Assembly (NCBI GenBank): GCA_030141605.1
Contig: JAQGDQ010000003.1
Span: forward strand, 2,871,501-2,935,500
DNA: 64,000 bases
Source of the DNA: Tubiluchus corallicola
Taxonomy: Eukaryota > Priapulida > Priapulimorpha > Priapulimorphida > Tubiluchidae
Direction: 5' to 3'
The notes below the pieces were generated by a model. The model had not been told where the DNA came from. It ran no database searches and was given only the letters and a program-made list of their open reading frames with translations. Positions 39,201 to 47,851 of this stretch are shown here, piece by piece. The position numbers were made by a program, and so were the translations under genes. How positions within the stretch are numbered: position 1 is the stretch's first letter; the number at the start of each line of letters is the position of its first letter.

Positions 39201-40448
39201 CTTTTATGTGACAATCCATGAATGTATCATTAAAATTTTTGTGTTGGAAATCTTTTTTGGGTTGTGGGCTCGACCCGAATCGCTGCTCGTTTAGATGTTG
39301 TTTTTGAAAAAAGCTTAAGGCTCGATGGAATTTGCAATGGATCTTCACGTGAAACGTCACACGAATATACTAGTCTCAACAGCAAGTTTTAAAGAAATTT
39401 TATGCGTGTGTCAACATGTTTACAACAAGTCGATAAATAAACAAAATCAATGCAGTTTTTATGCACTTTCAGACGCCATGTGAAACCACTTAGGTTTACA
39501 CCTGTGAACGAAATGATACGAAAGATTTTTATCATCATATTTTTGATGGTCATCATCTATTGAATCAAACACGTGTCCAGGGACACGATTATGTTCAGCT
39601 TTTTATGCGCGAAAGATCACCCATATTAGACAAATGTGAAACACGTGAATACGCACAGCTTTTAGAAGAATTTAATAAGATATAATACTTTTGTTATTGT
39701 TTAGGTTAGGGCTAGATTAACTGTGCTCTGGACTGCATGGGGCATTGCTTTCTTCTTATATGAGTGCAAGAGACAAAGATTTTTTTAGGAATTATACGTA
39801 TTATATCGTTCACAGATCAGAACTGAATCCCCTGTACCGAACTGTGTTATAAGTGGCATAACAGGCCTAGCAGAGTGTGGAAGGTGGTGGCATTGTGTTC
39901 AAAGTATACTACTCCTAATGACCCTAAAATAATTTGCGTCTTAAATAGGATTTTAGGCCACTAAATTAACGTAAATTAAATTAACATTGTACTGTTTGGA
40001 AAACGTATACGAATTCATGGCAAATAAATTCGAAGATCTTGTTTCGTCGAAAGATAGCATACCTAAATAAGAATGATACTTTTACCAAAATCAATATCAT
40101 TACTCTGAACAACCAGCGATACTATATGAATGCATGAGTTCAGCCACCAAGGTGAATTAAGTATTAACCTCTTACGTAGGAAGTAACCATCTTAGCTAAT
40201 GTTTTTCTTTTACTAATAAGTATCTTTACGACATTTGTTACTTCATTAGTAAAAGGTATAAATCGATTTAAATGAAATTATTGATTCATCGCAGCGTATA
40301 TCAAAATCGTTATTACATATTACGTTTTCCTTTCTTAATGTTTTCCTTATGTTTCCTTGCTATTATTACATCATTTACTTTATTACATCAATTACATTAA
40401 GTCATCTATAAAAGCATGCTTAACTGTAATAATTTTTTCGTTTAAGTA
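36286..40448. other. Gene-poor stretch, mostly unassigned
   Basis: No confident exon in about 4.1 kb. Noted items are a 24-codon minus-strand frame starting ATGGCGGCAAAC at 36509-36435 in a CpG-bearing patch, twin palindromes at 38736-38773, and AT-rich unique sequence. The patch at 36490-36560 contains a GCCGCCATTT motif, which resembles a YY1 site, and could be a TATA-less promoter. Confidence 0.5.
38736..38773. promoter_or_regulatory. Two tandem 17-bp palindromes with bZIP-like cores
   Basis: ATGGCTTCGTAAGCCAT (38736-38752) and ATGGCTGAGTCAGCCAT (38757-38773) have closely similar arms (ATGGCT..AGCCAT) around different cores, with a 4-bp spacer. The second contains TGAGTCA inside GCTGAGTCAGC, the core of a Maf/AP-1 recognition element. 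The first core, TTCGTAA, resembles C/EBP or PAR bZIP half sites. Either a protein-binding pair or an RNA double hairpin is possible. No gene nearby explains it. Confidence 0.5.
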
Positions 40449-40488
40449 AGGTGAGTGTGTTAATGACCGTATGGTCGTACACTCACCT
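40449..40488. other. Two-tier stem-loop (10-bp outer stem, GACC/GGTC inner stem)
   Basis: AGGTGAGTGT (40449-40458) pairs perfectly with ACACTCACCT (40479-40488). Inside them GACC (40465-40468) pairs with GGTC (40473-40476) around GTAT. The design resembles the three retroposon stem-loops at 47917, 60980 and 62314, but the linker sequences differ, so common origin is uncertain. It lies beyond the 3' end of the minus-strand repeat ORF, next to an AATAAA at about 40508-40513 on the minus strand. Confidence 0.55.
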
Positions 40489-40656
40489 CGCACTACTCAA
40501 ATCATTTTATTTATTGCTTATTAATGTGTACGATATTGAATTTTGATGCTTGAAAATAAATTCATAGTTCATAGCAATGCTGCTACCTAGAGTTCTATTT
40601 CTGCCAATTTTAAAGCTCCTGCCTTGCATACTTCCCCAAAGCGCTCTGATACATCT

Positions 40657-41823
40657 CTAAATAACATCAGTTTTTACATGTAGTATTACATCACTTACAG
40701 TCAAGTTAGGCTTACCGGAAACAAAAGGAGAAGCAGTCGATGATTCCAATGACAGGTCAGATGTTGATTCTGTGGATGTTTCTGATGTTATTGCCTCTGA
40801 TGTTTCAGCATTTGATGCCATGGATATTTCAGTTGTTGACACTATTCTTGTATCTGTCGTTGATACCTCTGGTGCTGCTGATGTATCAGTCGTGGATACC
40901 ATTGGTGTTTCAGATGTTGATGACTCAAACATGTCTGATTCCATTGTTGTCACAGATGTCGATGCTGAAGGTGTTGATCCCTCGGGTACTTCAGATGCTG
41001 ATGTCCCTGATGTCATTGATGTTTTAGACGTTGATCCCTTGGGTACTTCAGATGCTGATGTCTCTGCAGTCATTGATGTTTTAGATGTTGATCCCTCTGG
41101 TACTTCAGATGCTGATGTCTCTGCTGTCATTGATGTTTTAGACTTTGATCCCTCGGGTACTTCAGATGCTGATGTCTCTGATGTCATTGATGTTTCAGAC
41201 GTTGTTCCCTCGGGCACTTCAGAAGCTGGTGTCTCTGCAGTCATTGATGTTTTAGACGTTGATCCCTCGGGTACTTCAGATGCTGATGTCTCTGCAGTCA
41301 TTGATGTTTTAGACATTGATCCCTCGGGTACTTCAGATGCTGATGTCTCTGCAGTCATTGATGTTTTAGACGTTGATCCCTCGGGTACTTCAGATGCTGA
41401 TGTCTCTGCTGTCATTGATGTTTCAGACGTTGATCCCTCGGGTACTTCAGATGCTGATGTCTCTGCAGTCATTGATGTTTTAGACGTTGATCCCTCGGGT
41501 ACTTCAGATGCTGATGTCCCTGCAGTCATTGATGTTTTAGATGTTGATCCCTCGGGTACTTCAGATGCTGATGTCTCTGCAGTCATTGATGTTTTAGATG
41601 TTGATCCCTCGGGCACTTCAAATGCTGATGTCTCTGAAGCAGAGGTGTTCACATTACTAATAGATGTACCCGACAAGCCACTTGTGTTAGTGCTTGTTGA
41701 TGCTTTCTCGATGCTTGTATTAGCATTTGTTGTCGTGGAAGTAAGGTTTGAAGTTTCAGTGCCATCTGGTGTCCATTCCTGAAACATGGACAACACAAAA
41801 ATGAGACTGGTCAAAGACACCAT
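40657..41823 (-). CDS. Ser/Thr-rich repeat protein, probably secreted (mucin-like)
   Basis: A 388-codon frame on the minus strand. It starts MVSLTSLIFVLSMF, a short hydrophobic stretch that could be a signal peptide. A Thr/Ser/Asn-rich segment follows, then about 11 copies of a 19-residue repeat (57 bp) of the form ETSASEVPEGSTSKTSMTA, then more degenerate Thr/Ser sequence. Composition fits heavy O-glycosylation, as in mucins or cell-surface adhesins; no enzyme domain is present. A good acceptor (CATGTTTCAG) lies at about 41778-41787 and a donor-like GGTAAG at about 40711-40716, so the frame may instead be one exon of a larger gene. AATAAA signals lie about 145 bp downstream. The opposite strand is also open because the repeat is a multiple of three. 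Confidence 0.55.
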   Translation of the reverse strand: MVSLTSLIFVLSMFQEWTPDGTETSNLTSTTTNANTSIEKASTSTNTSGLSGTSISNVNTSASETSAFEVPEGSTSKTSMTAETSASEVPEGSTSKTSMTAGTSASEVPEGSTSKTSMTAETSASEVPEGSTSETSMTAETSASEVPEGSTSKTSMTAETSASEVPEGSMSKTSMTAETSASEVPEGSTSKTSMTAETPASEVPEGTTSETSMTSETSASEVPEGSKSKTSMTAETSASEVPEGSTSKTSMTAETSASEVPKGSTSKTSMTSGTSASEVPEGSTPSASTSVTTMESDMFESSTSETPMVSTTDTSAAPEVSTTDTRIVSTTEISMASNAETSEAITSETSTESTSDLSLESSTASPFVSGKPNLTVSDVILHVKTDVI

Positions 41824-41991
41824 TGCGCGTATGTCTAAAACATGTTACAGATAATGAAGTGTAGTTAGGCTTTTGTTATGCAACAATTAGCACAGATCGC
41901 ACCATGCAGTATGCATTCATGTAGTATGAATTCATGGTTCATAGTTATGCAGGATTATTCCCGAATTTTTACTACAGCAGCAGCATAGCAA

Positions 41992-42516
<525 letters not shown>

Positions 42517-42576
42517 GGCACGCGATTATTTATGTACATTGTATCGTTCTTGATAACTTGAACTATTTCACTTCTG

Positions 42577-42839
42577 GTTAAATCATAAGACTAAAATTAC
42601 TGAAAACTACACATTAAACCATAAGACTAAAGTTACTGAAAACTACACATTAAACCTTAAGACTAAAATTACTGAAAACTACACATTAAACCATAAGACT
42701 AAAATTACAGAAATTGCAATAAAACAGAGCACACAACAACATGTAGCACAGAATTTCATTATTTCATTTTAATTCAATTCAATTCACATTTTTATTTCAG
42801 GCTTAAAATCCATGTAAAACATACATGTAAAGTAAATAA

Positions 42840-42875
<36 letters not shown>

Positions 42876-43640
42876 AAAGACATTAAGACTTCACATTAAA
42901 ACATAAGACTAAAATTACTGAAGACTACACATTAAAACATAAGACTAAAATTACTGAAGACTACACATTAAACCTTAAGACTAAAATTACTGAAAACTAC
43001 ACATTAAACCATAAGACTAAAATTACTGAAAACTACACATTAAACCATAAGACTAAAATTACTGAAGACTATGTATTAAAACATAAGACTAAAATTACTG
43101 AAGACTACACATTAAACTGTAAGACTAAAATTACTGGAAACTACACATTAAACCATAAGACTAAAATTACTGAAAACTACACATTAAACCATAAGACTAA
43201 AATTACTGAAGACTACACATTAAACTGTAAGACTAAAATTACTGAAAACTACACATTAAACCATAAGACTAAAATTACTGAAAACTACACATTAAACCAT
43301 AAGACTAAAATTACTGAAAACTACACATTAAACTATAAGACTAAAATTACTGAAGACTACACATTAAACTTCTTCTTCTTCTTCTTCCCAGATTTTCCCT
43401 ATGCGGGGTCGCCGTAAAGACTACACATTAAACTATAAGACTAAAATTACTGAAAACTACACATTAAACCTTAAGACTAAAATTACTGAAGACTACACGT
43501 TAAATCATAAGACTAAAATTACTGAAAACTACACATTAAACCATAAGACTAAAGTTACTGAAAACTACACATTAAACCTTAAGACTAAAATTACTGAAAA
43601 CTACACATTAAACCATAAGACTAAAATTACAGAAATTGCA
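42577..43640 (+). repeat. 36-bp satellite in two blocks
   Basis: The unit starts ATTACTGAAAACTACACATT and continues AAACCATAAGACTAAA. It repeats about 4 times at 42577-42716 and about 20 times at 42886-43634. Unit variants are GAAGACT for GAAAACT, and CCATAAG, CTGTAAG or CTTAAG. Between the blocks is unique sequence with a (TA)n tract at 42842-42872. The 12-residue repeating frame at 43401-43928 (ENYTLNHKTKIT) only reflects the 36-bp period. Confidence 0.92.
43371..43416 (-). mobile_element. 46-bp retroposon 3' tail with 18-bp target duplication
   Basis: On the minus strand it reads TACGGCGACCCCGCATAGGG, then AAAATCTGGGAAG and GAA repeats. I recognise this as resembling the 3' end of widespread invertebrate LINE/SINE families that end in GAA or AAG repeats. 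The satellite sequence AAGACTACACATTAAACT occurs on both sides (43353-43370 and 43417-43434). This extra copy breaks the 36-bp register, so it is a real target-site duplication. It is an extremely 5'-truncated insertion. Confidence 0.75.
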
Positions 43641-43962
43641 ATAAAACAGAGCACACAACAACAAAAACACACATACAAGAGGACACACTATTTACGTTAT
43701 TATATACAAGACAATGCACAGAAGACACACAAAAGACAATTTCAAACAAACCTTGACAAAGAACCATTGCTGGACTATTTCTTTAAAACTAAGTTATCTA
43801 AAGTGTGGATGGAGCTTTGTTCTAGGTACTGTTTTAGAAAGTTTCAATGGCACTTCTTATGTAAGGCACAAACATACTACAAATCACAACACAGGCACAA
43901 TGTTGCTAAGTCAAAATTAAATAGTTAAATAGAAGTAAAACAATGCTGCTGCTGTCTAGAGA

Positions 43963-46900
43963 TTAGTGGGGTTCTGACGATTCACCGGCTGACCAATGTC
44001 TTCCATACAGCTTCTCCAGAGATTTGTACGCTAGGTGGCGCGCTGCTTTGGTTATCAGGTGTTGAAGATTGGTGCCGCTATCTTGCACCTCCTTCTGTAG
44101 TTCCATCAGGTTGGAAAGAATGTCTCCCTTCAGACCGTAAGCTGTGGCGCCCAACTAAAAAAAATGAAAAAAACGCAATTTATTATATTTGACAACAGTA
44201 AAATTAGCACTTTGTAAAACAATGTAAAAACGCATAACCGGTCCTCACACTCGATACTATAGGTTTTACACGTCAAATGTAGACACAGGAAAGTTCAAAT
44301 GTGACTTAGGTAAGTCAAATGTAGATGCGGTACTTTGAATAAATCGGTAATTAACTCATTTAAGTGCAAATTACAAAAAGATAAAACCAAATTAAAATTA
44401 TATTTTATGGTCATGGTGCTATCGGCAGCATCAATTTTTATTATATTTAATGAATTTGCAACTATTTGTATGGACTATTTATATACACCAATTCTACATT
44501 TTATTTGTCAACGTTTTACAAAAAATGTCGGCAGAAAAGAATAAATCGGTTCCCACTTCCCAATGAACAGTGAATCACTAATTAGTTTTTTAAGTAATGC
44601 ATTAGCACTGCATTAATGAATTAGTTTCTCTCAAGAAACATTGTTTATTTTAAGAATGTATTGTTTTCTCTAACAGTTCCAATGGTATGTAAAGTTTGCA
44701 GAATATTAGTGAACCTATAACGTTGTTATTTTAACTTAAGAGCAATTATTAAATTGAAATTAAAGAAGATTAAATTTAACATCCTTAAACTTTACCACCT
44801 ATCCACATTTGAGATACCAATGTCACATTTGACTTGACATGTGTCTACATTTGACTTACCAAAAACGCTTAAGATTTCTTGAAAACCATTGTTAACACAT
44901 TTGAACTACCTAAGTCTACATTTGAGTTACCAAGACACATTTGAATTACCTAAATCTACATTTGAGTTACCAAGACACATTTGAATTACCTAAATCTACA
45001 TTTGAGTTACCAAGACACATTTGAATTACCTAAATCTACATTTGAGTTACCAAGACACATTTGAATTACCTAAATCTACATTTGAGTTACCAAGACACAT
45101 TTGAATTACCTAAATCTACATTTGAGTTACCAAGACACATTTGAATTACCTAAATCTACATTTGAGTTGCCAAGACACATTTGAATTACCTAAATCTACA
45201 TTTGAGTTACCAAGACACATTTGAATTACCTAAATCTACATTTGAGTTGCCAAGACACATTTGAATTACCTAAATCTACATTTGAGTTACCAAGACACAT
45301 TTGAATTACCTAAATCTACATTTGAGTTACCAAGACACATTTGAATTACCTAAATCTACATTTGAGTTACCAAGACACATTTGAACTACCTAAATCTACA
45401 TTTGAGTTACCAAGACACATTTGAATTACCTAAATCTACATTTGAGTTGCCAAGACACATTTGAACTACCTAAGTCTACATTTGAGTTACCAAGACACAT
45501 TTGAATTACCTAAATCTACATTTGAGTTAACGTAGGTCTACATTTGACTTGTAAAACCTATAGATATTCTTAAGAAGATTCTGACACTTTTTAGAAAACA
45601 CAGAAAATGGTTGCCGCCATTCCCTTGAAAATTGTGATGTATAGGCGGGCTTCGTGACTTTTCGTAACCTCTTCGTGGCTTTCCGTGCTGCTTAAACTAA
45701 TTCAAACTTCTGCATCCTACTTAATGTTCATGTAAAAATATCACAAAATTAGCTATCTAATGTTTTCAAAAACGTATCATACCCATGACAGAAACTGACA
45801 GTGCACTGCTTTTCTTCAGTAGAAGAAACGACGTCACTGGTGGAAGAATGGATTTTCAAAATGGGACAGTCCAAGCGTGAAATGATCGCGACTTTAAAGT
45901 GATTTTACAAATTACACAAGGTGGTTAACACACTTTTATTACTAAATCCTTCTAACATTTTTTGCACACTGAAATAAGCCTAACTTCCCAGAAGACTGGA
46001 TATTACCTATTTCCAACAGCCTCCATTTTACTTTTTGAAACAGAGCAGTCTAAACTGCTTATACTTTTTTTAGTACAAGAAATTCATGTTGAAAATTGGC
46101 AGTAGAATTATACATACAAACATCTATATTATTTTCACTGTAAAAAAAGTCACTTTCAGCAAAGCTTTAACCACAAATGCACACTAATAAAAAGCGCACT
46201 TCTCTCAAATTTTAATTTCATTTGCACATTTCTCGCCAACACCACTGCTAATGTTTCCTAATTTAAAGACGGAACTTTAAGATATATCTCAGAAAACTTT
46301 ACATACAAAGTTATATTACTTTACACGACGCTTAACTATTTGACAGACTTGTGTAGTTGCAAAAGAAAATTATTAATAATTTAAAATATTCGCGCCACCT
46401 GGTAAAACGGTACTGCATCGCGCCACCTGGTAAAACGCCACTGCATCGCGCCACCTGGTAAAACGCCACTGCATCGCGCCACCTGGTAAAACGCCACTGC
46501 ATCGCGCCACCTGGTAAAACGCCACTGCATCGCGCCACCTGGTAAAACGGCACTGCATCGCCCTATCCCTCTGTGCACCGCTGATGCACCAAAAACGCAT
46601 TGTTGATTTATTGACAATATAAAGTAATTTAAACTTTTGCTTAGTAATATAGGTTTTACACGTCAAATGTAGACCTACGTTAAGTCAAATGTAGATTTAG
46701 GTAATTCAAATGTGTCTTGGTAACTCAAATGTAGACTTTGGTAGTTCAAATGTGTCTTGGTAACTCAAATGTAGACTTAGGCAGTTCAAATGCGTTAACA
46801 ATGGTTTTCAACAAATCTTAAGCATTTTTGGTAAGTCAAATGTCCTATGTCTACAATTGACCTACCTAAGTCACATTTGAACTTTCCTGTGTCTACATTT

Positions 46901-47809
46901 GAAGTGTAAAACCTATAGAGTGAGCTACGAATGCTGTGATTATTTCTTCAAACTTTACACAATGTTATTTAAATTTGTAAAAATGACTTGCGTCAAAATG
47001 GCTGCGCCTAACAGTCATCACAGAGTTAAATTTAGAAGTTACATAGAGCGTTACTGCCATTGCAAGCTCTGTATCGAATAAGACAGCATGTAACTGATAC
47101 AAAATTTCAAGGAGATTTTTTAAACTTTATTTACGAAGGGTCCTTTCTTGTGCTTTAACGTCTAACAGCTGCTGTTACAAACAGACACAGTAGTAAGGAG
47201 AACCTGTTAAATTATGTTAAAAACAGTAGATTATGATAAATAATTATGTTGACAGATGCTGATATGATGAAGCCAGTTAAGGAGTGGTGTCACGTGATTA
47301 CGTGATCTAGGAATTGAGGCGTCCGGACACCCAGCTGGGGAAATTAGTCTCAGATTAAGTCTAGGAGCCGGACCGTACAGAGAGCCGTTAGATCAGGGGC
47401 CTTTGGCATTGCCATCTATTATATCTATTATGTTGATATTTAATAAACGTGTCATTTTATAATCAGGCTCTTCATAGCTTTGCCATTCCTCAAGCATCAA
47501 TAAACAGCTACACACAACCAATGCAACGCACTATCCACTATACAACGAAATTAATTTTACTGGTCGCCTCGAATACTTACTGAGGTACCGTGAGGTAAGT
47601 GCCTGTTCAGTTGTCGTCTTGGCAAATCGACTTCTGCATTCGCATCATTCAGGAGTTTGTCACGATTCACCTTTGTGTTCAAGTCGCGTACGCAATCGTA
47701 GACCCGGTCAAAGTCGTTTCTGATACCGTTGTACTCGTCCACGTTTTCAGCGAGAGCGTTCAATATCAAATAAAGTGTCTTAAGATGATTCTCATCGAGG
47801 GCTAAAATA

Positions 47810-47851
<42 letters not shown>

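Noticed and set aside
40772-41782. 336-codon plus-strand frame opposite the Ser/Thr-rich ORF
   Set aside because: It exists because the 57-bp repeat is a multiple of three. It lacks a credible start or signal sequence, and its Asp/Val/Ser repeat is the mirror of the minus-strand Ser/Thr codons.
43401-43928. 175-codon plus-strand frame with a 12-residue repeat
   Set aside because: It is a read-through of the 36-bp satellite. The non-repeat end has no recognisable domain.
44898-45525. Regular 40-bp array that could suggest a CRISPR
   Set aside because: There are no unique spacers. The whole unit is repeated, the two halves are related to each other, and the host is an animal genome.
46332-46666. 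Three overlapping minus-strand frames over the 28-bp array
   Set aside because: All three frames are open because a 28-bp stop-free unit rotates through the frames. There is no sign of coding.
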